NCBI GenBank assembly: GCA_026936325.1 | Contig: JAPTHN010000116.1 | Coordinates: 696,898 to 760,897 of the forward strand | Source: Platynereis dumerilii | Lineage: Eukaryota; Annelida; Polychaeta; Phyllodocida; Nereididae | Length of the DNA stretch: 64,000 nt | Direction: 5' to 3' | In this document: one piece after another, positions 1-11,056 of the stretch | How the letters are laid out: each line of letters begins with the position of its first letter | How positions within the stretch are numbered: position 1 is the first letter of the stretch | The notes under the pieces: generated by a model | What the model saw: only the letters and a program-made list of their open reading frames with translations | What the model was told of the DNA's origin: nothing | Databases searched by the model: none | Program-made: the position numbers and the translations under genes

Positions 1-2
1 AA

Positions 3-2045
3 GAGGTATGTCCAGAGCTTTTGCATTATAAGGAACTTTGGAGTCCTTTAGTGATGAAAAGGCAGGAACAATTATGCATCAGTACCGATTCCAATGCTCT
101 CAATGCAATGCTGCACCAGCATTGCAATACCACTTGTGCAGACAGTATTTATCAAAGTAGACATTTTAATTATACCAATATTGACTACAAAAAATACGTA
201 TGTCCCTTTGGTTCCTCCATTTGTTATCCAAAGGAATATGATTGTGTGTATGACAAGGATTATTTTGGTCTCATTACACCATGCAAAGAAGCCTGGCGGT
301 TCCAAAAATGTGATTATTTGTCTAAGTGTAACCTACTCTTTTGCAAAGACAAGTACTTCTGTCGTAATCAACACTGGTGCATTCCATACAGGTTGATTTG
401 CAATGGAATTACAGAGTGTCCCTTGGGAGATGATGAATTGAATTGTACATCACAGATATGTAGTAGAATGCTTCGATGTACCAAAGAGAACATTTGTGTT
501 CACCCAACTGAAATATGTGATGGTGTGCTGCACTGTCCTTTGTCAGGAGATGATGAAGCAGTTTGTGGAAGAATATGCCCAGAACATTGCACTTGTTTGG
601 GAAGGGCGATCTTGTGCAACAATCCTATGAAATTGGATTACAGCAAAGCATCAATAGCAGTAATACGGCTTAAAAATCAAACTAAAGTTGACCATATAAA
701 GCTGCAAAATGCTTGGTTTGTTGATATTTCTCACTCCCACTTATCCGATATGGAGAATTTACAGAAACTTCAAGCTCCTAATGTCGTCAAATTGGATGTC
801 AGTAAAAATCCACTGGAAAGTTTTACTTCACTCCTGGTGCAGCTTGAAAACTTGAAGTACTTGTATGTGGAAGAAACTGCAATAGGCAGGATCACAGAGG
901 ATTCGTTTTCTAAATTCCAAAAATTAATACGTATATCACTGAAGAACTCACCCTTATATCATATTGATGTTTGCTCTTTTTGCAAGCTACAAAGTATCAC
1001 ACATATTGACTTAACAAATACCAATCTGATATATGTCTCCAGTGTACTATTTCACGGATTAAATGAACTTCAAGAGTTGCATTTCAGCAGTAAGAGACTT
1101 CAAAGCGTTTCAAAAGATTTCCTTAAAATGAAACTGTCAAAGTTTTCCACTACTAATTTGAAATTGTGCTGTCTGGAAAATGAAGTGATGATCGAAGATT
1201 GTCAAAATGTTGATCGATTAAACGTGTGCCCTTTTCACTATCCTAATAACTCGGGCGTCATCCCTGTTTTTCTGATTGCTGTGATTTTCCTGAACCTTCT
1301 CTCAATGCAGCACTCCTACCAGTTCATTCAAGTTTCATACCACAATTTAATTTTCTATAACAATGTGTTTGGTAACTTTATTGCTGTAGGGCTGACTGCA
1401 TTTCATTTTGAACACCAGGTGATATCTAGCTCTGCGGATTTGCATTTTGACATTGACTTGACACTTAAATGCAAATTAATTGCAAAGAGCTTGTTTGTGC
1501 TTCATTTATATCTCACATTTCTCTCCACACTTGTCTATTTTGAGACATATCGGACCTTAAGGTCCTTGAACGCAAATAAGTATTGCAATAAGCAGTACAT
1601 AGTATTGTTTGGGTCTGTAATGGCTGTTATTGTCGGCATTATGCAGAAAACTGGGATAGGAGATACCCCGACTAACCTTTGCATGACAAAATTCAATGTC
1701 ATGGAGAAATCACTCATTTTGACAATTCAAGGTATCATATGTTCGGTTATGACTTCTTTTAATGTGGCGATTTCCTTGCACTTGAGGCAGAGTCGTAAAG
1801 CCACAGGAAGAAAGAAAAGAGATACGGATAAACTCATTCTGGCTCGTCTCTCTCTGTATAACCTAATCACAATTGTGTCGTTTGGCCTAAGATTGCTTGA
1901 GGAGGTAATTGACATCAATCACAATGTTATTCATGTGGCCATTTTGATTTTTCAACTGACATTGGCCCCACTTGCATTTCCTGTCACCTTTGTCTTGTCC
2001 AGCAGACAATATAGAGGCAAAGTGAAAACGTTATTCCACAAATGA
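3..2045 (+). CDS. Orphan LGR/GRL101-like GPCR, 3' exon (5' partial)
   Basis: This frame is open from the window edge with no clear start codon, so the gene begins upstream. It encodes a Cys-rich lead, then two LDL-receptor class A repeats (about residues 108-142 and 147-182, each with the CxxxxD...DGxxxC..DE type pattern), a short LRR N-cap (CPEHCTC), roughly five to six leucine-rich repeats (230-380), and seven hydrophobic helices (about 420-665). Residue numbers count from position 21. This order is that of type C LGR/GRL101-like and relaxin-receptor-like GPCRs. These sit in the plasma membrane with a ligand-binding ectodomain. Ectodomain and 7TM share one intronless exon. Odd points: the DRY position reads FETYR, and the TM7 NPxxY region reads APLAFPVTF, so the Asn and the usual Tyr are missing. 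The cytoplasmic tail is very short. Family call is firm; ligand and coupling unknown. Confidence 0.85.
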   Translation, partial: EVCPELLHYKELWSPLVMKRQEQLCISTDSNALNAMLHQHCNTTCADSIYQSRHFNYTNIDYKKYVCPFGSSICYPKEYDCVYDKDYFGLITPCKEAWRFQKCDYLSKCNLLFCKDKYFCRNQHWCIPYRLICNGITECPLGDDELNCTSQICSRMLRCTKENICVHPTEICDGVLHCPLSGDDEAVCGRICPEHCTCLGRAILCNNPMKLDYSKASIAVIRLKNQTKVDHIKLQNAWFVDISHSHLSDMENLQKLQAPNVVKLDVSKNPLESFTSLLVQLENLKYLYVEETAIGRITEDSFSKFQKLIRISLKNSPLYHIDVCSFCKLQSITHIDLTNTNLIYVSSVLFHGLNELQELHFSSKRLQSVSKDFLKMKLSKFSTTNLKLCCLENEVMIEDCQNVDRLNVCPFHYPNNSGVIPVFLIAVIFLNLLSMQHSYQFIQVSYHNLIFYNNVFGNFIAVGLTAFHFEHQVISSSADLHFDIDLTLKCKLIAKSLFVLHLYLTFLSTLVYFETYRTLRSLNANKYCNKQYIVLFGSVMAVIVGIMQKTGIGDTPTNLCMTKFNVMEKSLILTIQGIICSVMTSFNVAISLHLRQSRKATGRKKRDTDKLILARLSLYNLITIVSFGLRLLEEVIDINHNVIHVAILIFQLTLAPLAFPVTFVLSSRQYRGKVKTLFHK

Positions 2046-2046
2046 A

Positions 2047-2236
2047 CACTGAAAAAAAAAGGATTGTCTAATATCAGACAATCAATGTCAAATATGTGTC
2101 GGATCAAGCAATCAATTGAATGAGATAAAGAAGTTCTTTCACATTTTGAACAATTCAATTGTCTGAATTACACAATCCCTTAATCTGACACATTTTAGAC
2201 ATCATCTGTTATCAGACAATCCTTTTTTTTTCAGTG
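2047..2236. mobile_element. MITE with CACTG terminal inverted repeats
   Basis: A 190-bp element begins with CACTGAAAAAAAAAGGATTG and ends with the exact reverse complement. Its interior also folds back on itself (ATCAGACAATC/GATTGTCTGAT pairs), so most of it can form one hairpin. It starts one base after the GPCR stop codon, so it would form the first part of the 3' UTR. No clear target-site duplication was seen. Superfamily not assigned. Confidence 0.75.
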
Positions 2237-2332
2237 AATGGGTAAATTTATCAACTGGAATTGATGTACTTTTAGGCAGTACTGGCCTGTTCAAGCCTTT
2301 GATATATATGCATGATATTTATGTGAGGTACA

Positions 2333-2338
2333 AATAAA
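2333..2338 (+). promoter_or_regulatory. Candidate poly(A) signal for the GPCR
   Basis: First AATAAA downstream of the receptor stop codon, about 290 bases after it and beyond the MITE. It is plausible from position alone; no cleavage evidence is available. Confidence 0.45.
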
Positions 2339-3620
2339 CAAGTTCTCCAAAACTTCTGTGTTTGCCCTTAAACTTTTTCTAATATCATAGAAATCACTAG
2401 TAAAAGTGACCTCGATCCTTGTGTTTAACAATGAGTGTTATCCTATAACAGTTTTAGCCGTAGCCCCTACTGGCAATTTTTATCTCATTCGAAACGCTTT
2501 CTGCTTTCCACCCCCTAACTGCTCAACTTAAGCTGGTGGTTTCATATATAATAATTATATAATATCTTATTCAAATACTTTTTCATTTACATATAAAAGA
2601 CAAAATATAGGGGACAGGGTCTGTGATAAGATCACCTAACTTCAGAGCAGTGATGGATATGGGGGTGGGGAGCTTGGTTGAGCTGGCCTCCCTAGATGAA
2701 AAAACTGGGGGAGGCCCGGGGAGCTGTGCCCTGCTACAGCTCCTCCAATGATCGGTGGTGAAATTCCAATTATCATTATTTACTTTTTCAGTTCTCCAGA
2801 TATTTTTAGCAAAAATTATACTCCAGTGACAGAGTTTTCTCTGTTTTGAAAATGTGAAATGGTGCCCCCAACGAAAAGTTTCCATTTCAATCACTAATTG
2901 AGTACTTAATTAATATAAGTCACTTACACTGGATAATAGGTAGAAAGTCCGACAGTGTTAGTGACTTATATAACTCAATTATTGGATTTTACCTGGATGT
3001 CTAATCTTCACAATCATTTCAATCACTGCTTCAGAGTAGTGTTTCTAATATTCCTGTTCCCAAGAATTAAGAAATATCACGGTCAAGTGAATAGGAATGG
3101 GAAATTTACAGGAATGAAACAGAAATAATTCCAGCAATCCGGAATACACGTTTCCTTGATTTGCTCATGATTTTAAAAATTTCAAATTCTGTTATCAAAG
3201 AGATACCAGGTGTCACTACCAAAGCATGTAGTTACGTACTCATTGAGCTCCTCCAAAATCACAAATTATATGGAATTCAAAACATGGATGAAGTTAAAAA
3301 TTATGGATCCGATTCATGAGAACACTGAGGAGGTACTGGGACACCAGAGGTATGTGAATTCAATTTCTGCTTTGAGGAATTTGAAGTGGAATTTCATGAG
3401 TTTTCTGTGATCCATAAACTGAAGGTAAATTGACCTAAAATCACCAGTCCATGCTGAAAGACATAACACCTTCCTATCAGCTGTGAAACCTGAGAAATCC
3501 ATGGGGAGACACAAAGAAAGAAAGGTGACAACTCGTTCTCAGACTCAAACTCAAATGTCTCTTGCTTCAACCCTTTAACACACCATGACCATGGCTTCCC
3601 TTTCAAAACATGCTAAGACA
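2339..3620. other. Intergenic, nothing recognised
   Basis: AT-rich sequence without a supportable gene. Short open frames on both strands have no family-like composition. Around 3070-3180 there are short AT-rich runs. No repeat unit or transposon end stands out. Confidence 0.5.
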
Positions 3621-3761
3621 TGTAGCCACTGATCAGCCAGAACATGACAGTGATACTGAATCTGCTGCTTCCACTGACTCAATTCCTGCTAATCTGAAAG
3701 ATTTCATTAAGGCAGATTTCACGAAAAAGCTGCAAAATGACTTACCAGAACTTGTCCACAA

Positions 3762-4412
3762 GTTACATTAGCACAATACTGATAAGGCCAGACATAACTG
3801 ATTCGTAGATTGTCAGATTTTCTCAGGGTGCTTCTGCTGAGGATAGCTGGCAGGACTAAAAAAAGCTGAAATCTAAATCTTTTATGGTGTCTATCCATTA
3901 AATAAAATCAAGGGTAAACAATCTTTTCTGTTGGATTGGTAGGTCAGAGTAGCTATAAATATGGCCTTGTGCTAATGTAACAACGATGAATGATGGAGGA
4001 CGGAATTTTTTATGCTGATCCTACTGCAATATAAATGAAGTCCCCAGCAGGGTACCACGGTACTACTACCACCCCTTGCCTGCTCTTGGGAGACCTGGCT
4101 TTCAGTTCAGAAAAAATTTGAGATCTAATCATGTTTTTTTTAACATAATTTTTATGTATGCATTTTGCTAATTTAACACTATGAAATGGACGGATGCAAA
4201 ATTGCAGTTACATTAGCAATAAAGAAACAGGTACCACACCCAGTCGTTTATGTTTTTGGTGATGTATATAGGCAAATAAGACACGTTTTTCAATAAAATA
4301 TTATAATTTTATGTTTATAATTGGCATAAGTAGCGAGAACACAGAGAAATTTCCATGTAAAAGTTGCTAATGTAACCTCAGTGTCCTGAGACGGAATCGA
4401 GTTACATTAGCA
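3762..4412. repeat. Five alternating copies of GTTACATTAGCA
   Basis: The 12-mer GTTACATTAGCA occurs at 3762-3773 (+), 3970-3981 (-), 4207-4218 (+), 4365-4376 (-) and 4401-4412 (+). The first two extend to a 14-bp inverted pair (TTACATTAGCACAA). Alternating short motifs like this are typical of subterminal binding sites of DNA transposons. The block may be the insertion that interrupts the ORF1-like frame. Confidence 0.6.
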
Positions 4413-5498
4413 GTCTCTTTTTATTTTTCATTTTTTTCAAGCTTTATGATGACCAAGACAATTAAAAATGGTTCCAAAAAAATTTTCAAGATGTTTTTTA
4501 TCAATCACATACCATTAAATTTTCCTGAATTGGTTTTAGCAGATTCCACAGAGTGCCAAAGTAAGCATGTCTGATCACCAGTAAGTTTGGTCGTCCAAAA
4601 TTGTCCTGATGAGGCATAAAAAAAATCTTTTTAGGAGGAAAAAACTACATATTTGAGGAATATTTTATTGATATTTATTCATTACCTCACAGATGTACTT
4701 AGTAATAGGTTTACTTGCTTCAGAAGGCAATTAAGAAACTCTATATCCTCTCTCGAAAAACGGAGCATCTCCTGCAACAAGCCCAAAATAAGTTGATAAT
4801 GCAGAAGGAAAAAATTATTGAACTTCATGCTCTCTCCATGCAAGACAATCTGGTCATACAAGGCATGAGACCTGGGACAAAACCAAAGAAAAAAGTAGTT
4901 GCATTCATGAAACATGACCTAAAATTTTCCAATGCAAGCAAGTCCATGGTTGATTGTGCCCATCTATTGGTCGAAAGAGTGACAGAAAGGCTCGAAATGT
5001 GATTGTCAAATTAGCATCATCAAGCGCAAAAGACCAAGTTTTTAAAAATGTTTGAAATCAAGCACGCAAAGATCATTACAGTGTTCAAGAACAATACCAA
5101 CAAGAAATCCAAGAAAGACGCAAACATCTCTGGCCTCTGTTCAAAGAAGAAAAGAAAATATCCAAAACTGATCAGAGCTACAAAGTAGACTCTGTCTGGT
5201 CTCTTGACAAGCTCTATATCAATGGGAAATTGCATACTGCAAAGGACGATGTCCAGCACATTGATCCAAATGAGCATCTTATTTGTAATTTGAAATGGAA
5301 CACTCCCAACCGATATCAGAACAAGGTTCAACATTCCAAGGCCACGCAGCCAGAGTGTCACAAGATGTCCCAATTGCTGCAGTGCTCGCTAAGCTCTACT
5401 CAAATGTGGAACTCTTGAAGGTTGACCACAACATCTATGCCTGTAGAATAAAGTTCGGTGAAACAATTTGAGAAGTGCGTTCCGACGATGGTGAACAC

Positions 5499-6738
5499 TA
5501 GGGTGGCCCAAAAAACAAAATTTTTGATTTTCTATTCGCATACCCCCTCATTTTAGGAGAAATTGTGAAAAAAGCACCCTGTAAAAATTTCAAGAAAATC
5601 GGTTAAGTCTTAGGGGTCTCTCAAGGCCCCTCCATTCTTAGCAAAAAGGAAAATTTCAACCATTTTCGCAAATACGCGGTTCCTCATAACTTAGTCAATT
5701 TGTACAGTACTGCATTTCCAATACCATGGTTGGATAGGGCTAAAAAAGAGCTTCAATTTGCATACCAACATTATTGGTCTAAGATAATATCTCAACTCCC
5801 ATGGTCTTTTCAGTTTACACTTTTCGTGAATGAAATTGTTGCTGAACGACCGATCCTGATAAAAGCCAGGCTTTTTTTTTTTTTTGCTTTAAATTGCCAT
5901 GATTCTTATTTTCCCAGTTCAAGAATGACCAAATATTTAAAAAGAAAAGATATTTGACCATGGGAATGCCCGGTTTATGAGTGATGAAATTTTATGTTGA
6001 AGTTTGTCGCAAACACATAAAATAGCAGTCGGGAATCGTAGTATTTCAAATTCATATCTTCATCCAAATTTATTACAGGGCACCATGATGGGTACCACTT
6101 GAAAGACAATATTCTTATGTTTCACATGATATAGATTATGTTGTCCTATATTTAACTCTTATGAAGTTAAACTATGAAATGCAACAGCCCCTCTCCGATG
6201 TTTTCAGCACTTTTGACAAAATCTAACATTAAAACTTTACAGCTCATAAAGCGGGTTTCTCCATGGTAAAAAAAAAAGTTTTATGCTTTATCGGGTCATC
6301 CTGCCTTTTGGAGAATAAGAACATGTTAATTGACAGTGAAATTTAATGGAAATCTTTTCTTGAACAGGTTTAGTCATTCAGTAAACACTTTCGCACATTA
6401 GCACTGTCAGCTGAAGAGTCCATGGGAGTCAAGATATCATCCTAGACCATTAATGTTGGTATGCAAATTGAAGCTAATTTTGATAGCTTTCCAACCATTG
6501 CAATTAGAATGTTGTTCATTAAAAATTCACAAAGTTGTGGCTAACCGCGTATTGGCGAAAATGGTTGAAATGTTTCTTTTTGGTGAGAATTGAGGGGCCT
6601 TGAGAGACCACTTAGACTTGACTGATTTTCATGAAATTTTAACAAGGTGCTTTTTTCACCATTTCTCCTAAAATGAGGGGGTATGCGATGTGAATTTCAG
6701 AAAAAAAAAATTTTCCTGTACATTTTTAGGCCACCCTA
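5499..6738. mobile_element. Non-autonomous hAT-type element with long inverted repeats
   Basis: A 1240-bp element starts TAGGGTGGCC and ends GGCCACCCTA. It is flanked by a perfect 8-bp target duplication, GTGAACAC (5491-5498 and 6739-6746). The terminal inverted repeats extend about 200 bp with moderate divergence; both ends carry the block CGCATACCCCCTCATTTTAG. The 8-bp duplication and TAGGG terminus are the hallmarks of hAT elements. No transposase frame is visible inside, so it would depend on a partner in trans. It sits within the Impact domain coding sequence. Confidence 0.9.
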
Positions 6739-6911
6739 GTGAACACGGTGCCTCAGGCCATCTCATGAAAATGCTAGCTGAAGAAGACGCCACTGATGTT
6801 GTCGTGGTGTGCACACGTTGGTTCGGAGGAACCCATATTGGTCCCAAGCGCCTTGATCATATCAAAGACTGCACCAAAGATGCCCTACAAAAGCTTGAAT
6901 CAAATTACTGA

Positions 6912-7816
6912 CATTGTGCATAATTATTCCATAAAAGTTAATATCAGTTAGCTTTCCTTGAAAATTATCACTTCTTTTGCAAACAACTTCCTAATATAAC
7001 ATTTAATGTAGTACTGAAAAAAGGTCTTGTGAGGTTTATATCCAAAAAAATGAAAAAGATAACTAAGAAAATTCAACAAAAAAAGTAATGTCCCGCTTCG
7101 TTTTTGCTTCTAATTTGAAGAATCTTGTTTTGGCCAAAAGCAATTAAACAGTGTTGATCCTATTATAAACAAGCATCAATGTGCCAAGTGCAACCATTTC
7201 CTGTTTGCAGTACAACCATTATAAAATGGCTCGTCAGTTTGGATCGACACTTATCTATTGACCTGTAGTGATCCATGGCGATCTTGGTTGATATTGAGTT
7301 ATCGATCTGGAGTATCTATTGTGATCTGTATCTATTAATCAAAATTAATATTAATAAATGTACTGTTCTGTACCAAATAACTTATGGATATGTTTCTTTA
7401 ATCAATATGTTCAATTGTTAGAAGGATTTTATCTGTTCTTTGACTAATAATCCTAAATAATTGATATGATTGATTTTCACTAAAAGTGGACTAGTAGATC
7501 ACTACAGATAGAGTAATATTATCTCAGATCCAGTGCGCGCAAAAGACGTCGGACAATCGGCTTTTGCCGACTGTTTTCAGAAATGTCCGGACAAAGGCCT
7601 GAGACAAGAAAGCCGACAGGAACTGCTGTGGGTAGTGCAAGGGCTCTGTTGGTCAATCAGCAAGTCCTTTAGCAGCAGTTTGATGGCAATTTGCTGTTAT
7701 TTGAAGAGAGAAAATCTGTAGGTGTTTCAATTGCAATTCTGCCAGTTTTGACACTAAATTGACCAAATTGCAATTCTGGACCAGTGAGTGTTCATGACCA
7801 AATGAAGAGCTAATTA
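6912..7816. other. Intergenic, nothing recognised
   Basis: AT-rich sequence after the Impact fragment. A short open frame at 7533-7721 has no recognisable features. No repeats or RNA genes seen. Confidence 0.45.
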
Positions 7817-8400
7817 GAAGAAGAAGAAGAATATCATTTATTGGCAACCACAAAATATAGTTGGATTTATACAATAACTTGTGAATATGTAAAGATAAAT
7901 GTATGTAGGATATAATAAAAATATAATAAATAGAGCTAATTAAAACAGTTGAATTATACTAAAATTAACTAAAATAAATTTACATAAAAAATTAATAAAA
8001 TAATTTAATACATAAAAACACGATAACACAGTTTAAAAAAATATCACTGACAGTTATTTAAGGCCCAAGGCAGGAATGAGTTCTGAAAGCGACTAGTTCG
8101 ACATTTTATCACAGAATAACGCTTTGAAGTTCTGAGATCATATTGTGTGCTTCTGGGTTCTGGCAACATATCATTAAGCTTGTGACTGTCAGCTTTCATG
8201 GTGTTAAAATAATTCCTGCAAATGCTTTCCCTTCTAGCACAGAGCGCAGCAATACCCACATTGCTCAGAATTGTATCATAATGTAATCCTGGGTATATTG
8301 CTCTCATCCCTCTTTTCTGAATCATCTCTATTTTGTCTGACAAGTATTGGGAAATATTAGTGCTCCACACAGGTGCGGTGCAGTTGCAGGTTTTCATTAA
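7817..8400 (-). mobile_element. 5'-truncated LINE, reverse transcriptase C-terminus and 3' tail
   Basis: The minus strand from 8397 to 8044 encodes the end of a non-LTR retrotransposon RT (CR1/L2/Rex-like group): PVWSTNISQYLSDKIEMIQK, then RAIYPGLHYD, ARRESICRNYF, LLPEPRSTQYDLR and RFQNSFLPWALNNC, which is the usual closing motif. A ~210-bp AT-rich 3' UTR follows and ends in a (TTC)n tail at 7817-7830, as expected for the 3' end of such LINEs. The 5' side is cut off at about 8400, which is typical of target-primed reverse transcription. It is a dead fragment. Confidence 0.85.
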
Positions 8401-8731
8401 TTACACGAGAACCGCATCGGAACTGCGCATGTGTTCATTCTTGCAAGAAGAGTGGGTTGTCCAAAGAGTTGATTAAGTTATGTTCATTTAATATTTTAAC
8501 TGTTTATTAAATGTTTACAAATACTTTCTCCATAATTACTTATTCAATTCTTGTATCACTTACATGATTATGTCTTAATTCATTAAATTCATCTGCTCCA
8601 AAAAGCATTTAGGGAGGGGAAAGTAAAATATTTAACTTATCTTTCCTAAACCACCCAGATCTGGTCAGCATCCGTCCGATAGTAAAGTCATGATTGTAAT
8701 ATATAACAGTTTGTGATCACTTCTGTTGATG
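8401..8731. other. Intergenic, nothing recognised
   Basis: About 330 bases of AT-rich sequence between the LINE fragment and the next MITE, with no coding or repeat signal I can support. Confidence 0.4.
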
Positions 8732-9626
8732 TAGAGTAGGTCGGGGCATGCGGCCCCCCTTAACTTCGAGGTGCGATTTGACCTACTTTTTATGGGCGAT
8801 TATTTGAATGCTTATGCTGTCAGGAAGGGATCACTTGATTCTACTAATAGCTAGTGAAACAAATGTCTACCAATTTCAATAAAGGAGTTACGACCATTTT
8901 TGTAAAAAAATTTAAATTACCTTCTTACCCCACCCATCGGGCAAGAAGCCCCCCTATTATAATCCTATGGCAATTTTTTTTGCGAGTGCATTCAGCCTAA
9001 AAGTTATTTCTTAGGGTTCTTCTATCCTTTTTAAGGCATTCTATTCACTTTTTCTGAGTTTCAGAATTTTTCTGTTCATACTATTATTTTTTAATATTTT
9101 TTGCCCTGTTTCCATTTCGGCCTCAATTTTTTTCTATTTTAATTAGCTATTCTATCAAGTTTTAAGGTAAATTTCACATTAATAATGGTTCCTGAAGCAG
9201 CTTCGACCCCCAGTGAAGGGGGCCTCATGCCCCATATCATGCGGGGCCTCTCGCCCCAAACCCACATATTTTAATTTGACCTCTATATTTTGAACTAAAA
9301 TACAAAAAACATGACCCAAATCATATTTATGTGATAGTCATAAGGTGAAGCAATGCAGATATCCATTACACTTTAAAAAATTTCCAAAGTAATTTCTGAC
9401 AACCCCTTTCAAAGAATTAGTCAAAGTTACAAAAACCATGCACATTTTTTTGTTTCTTTAATTTCTACTATGGTTTGGTGCTGTTTGCCCTGAAAATTTG
9501 TGACGTCACCTAAAACGCCTCTAGCTTCAATCCTATCAATAGATAAACGCACCAAAAATGTAAGATTGGATATAAGCCTGGGGGGGCCTCTCACCTAACC
9601 CGGGCTTCTTGCCCCGACCTACTCTA
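8732..9626. mobile_element. 895-bp MITE with TAGAGTAGGTCGGGGCA ends
   Basis: The left end TAGAGTAGGTCGGGGCA is the reverse complement of the right end TGCCCCGACCTACTCTA. Internal motifs repeat the same GGGGC-rich theme (GGGCAAGAAGCCC, GGGGCCTCTCGCCCC). If the outer TA on each side is the target duplication, it would be a Tc1/mariner-type non-autonomous element; this is uncertain. A second copy lacking its left end lies at 50848-51514, at the equivalent place beside the paralogous gene, so the insertion predates the segmental duplication. No coding capacity. Confidence 0.75.
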
Positions 9627-9884
9627 TGTTTATTAGAATTTGTCATGTGATTTTGGAATAGGCTCCAACTAGTTACGCATTTTTTCAAAATATGCTTGAT
9701 ACTATAAAGGAAAAAATTATTTGCATGCCACAACATTATCAAAATAAGTGAGATGTACAAGGTCAACTATTGCATTTGCACCATATCTGTACGTTATTTG
9801 CAAAATGACCCTGCTTCTGCAATCTCCAAATGCGAATTGCATACGCTTGTATTGTCTTATAGGGTATTATTGGTATGCATGCGC
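9627..9884. other. Spacer between MITE and duplicated flank
   Basis: About 260 bases with no recognised feature. The equivalent stretch of the second copy is replaced by a nested transposon cluster. Confidence 0.35.
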
Positions 9885-10720
9885 GTGATCCTAACACTGA
9901 GGAAGTAGCACAACGATGGCTTAAACGAGGTTTTAAGCTGAAATAAACATAACTGTAACACAAACTGCAGGTGATGTAATTGTTATTAATGGCAATGGAC
10001 AAATAAAGTTGTAATCCTACATGGTTTGCTAAACAATGTAACATTTTTTCATATTTTTTTGAGTTACATAATTGGATGTTTCAGTTTTCTATATGGAACA
10101 AGTAAAGCACTTTTAAGATAGCTCAATACTCTTGAAAATGATATAAATTTGCGCACATTAACATTGAGCCAGGCACGCCCTATCTGACGCAATGTTACAA
10201 TTTTTTTAATTTCGCCATAAAAGGTACAATTATATAGGTGCAAAAAAAATAGATGCATAAAACCACGAAGAGCCTGTTAGCCTGGAAAAATGTTTGCATA
10301 ATATAGCTTGAAGCACACACAGCAGAGAACTACGCCAGTTGTGTGAACTAAAAAGAAAATTTAATGTTAATAATCTCTAATTGTTAGATTTGCTTCAGCA
10401 ATTTTTTTCCGAATTTTGAGGATTTCATGCAATGACATTTGTTTTGTAGTTGCAATGTCAATGTACAAAATGTTCAACAAGTAACAGTAAAAAACTCTGT
10501 TATTAGTAACTTATTACACATATATAATAATAAACTTTATTCTAAGCGGTCAAATGATTCTTCATAAACTCTAGTCGTTCTCATGTCAGTGTTGATTCAA
10601 ACACTACAAAGCCCTCTTATTGCAAAAATTTCAGCCTCTTGGAAGTCTGAAATAGGAAAGCATCAACTTTGATTTATTTCCATAGTTACAGTCAATAATT
10701 ACAACATGACATCATGACAT
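9885..10720. repeat. Segmental duplication, downstream flank (copy 1)
   Basis: Blocks at 9890-10060 and 10480-10715 match 53608-53775 and 53920-54135 in the same order and orientation. Examples are ATCCTAACACTGAG, TTATTAATGGCAATGGA and CACTACAAAGCCCTCTTATT. They lie downstream of the two paralogous minus-strand genes, showing that the duplication spans more than the exons. No gene is supported inside. Confidence 0.8.
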
Positions 10721-10920
10721 TCATTTTAACTATTCAATAAATTACTCCTTGACCCAGCGGGAATCTGACGTCACCTGACATCAGGCAGACGTCAGAGGAA
10801 TGTCAAGACGTTATCCTGATTTATCCCATGTCTAACTGCATTTCTTCCCTGATACTGTTCATTTTCCCTGGGAAATATTGTTGAAGCCAGGGAAATATGG
10901 GGGAGGATATGGGCAAAATG

Positions 10921-11056
10921 CGGGAGGATACGACATTTAGCGGGAGATACGGCATTTAGCGGGAGATACGGCATTTAGCGGGAGATACGGCATTTAGCGG
11001 GAGATACGGCATTTAGCGGGAGATACGGCATTTAGCGGGAGATACGGCATTTAGAG
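10921..11056 (+). repeat. 19-bp tandem repeat, about 7 units
   Basis: Unit CGGGAGATACGGCATTTAG repeats head to tail. The first unit is slightly diverged and the last is degenerate (TTTAGAGGGG). Non-coding. Confidence 0.9.

Larger units (their letters stand above)
3625..6911 (+). pseudogene. Decayed LINE-ORF1-like protein fused to an Impact (UPF0029) domain
   Basis: Blocks of coding sequence lie in the same orientation. Near 3640-3770 is an acidic/Ser-rich then helical segment (..NLKDFIKADFTKKL..). At 4715-5000 is a coiled-coil-like Lys/Gln-rich segment. At 4975-5345 there is similarity to the RRM/C-terminal part of L1-like ORF1 proteins (NVIVKLASS.AKDQVFKNV, QERRKHLWPLFKE, DKLYINGKL). After a frame change comes an Impact/YigZ-type domain whose halves (AKLYSNVELLKVDHNIYACR..SDDGE and GASGHLMKMLAEED..VVCTRWFGGTHIGPKR) flank an inserted DNA transposon. 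In-frame stops (after FKNV, and before EVRSDDGE) and frame changes show it is dead. The region 3775-4710 is probably another insertion or an intron. The domain calls are from remembered family patterns. Whether the parent is a LINE ORF1 or a host gene derived from one is open. Confidence 0.6.

Noticed and set aside
5700-5957. 85-codon frame inside the hAT-type element as a transposase
   Set aside because: No DDE or hAT dimerisation motifs; ends in a poly-T encoded Phe run.
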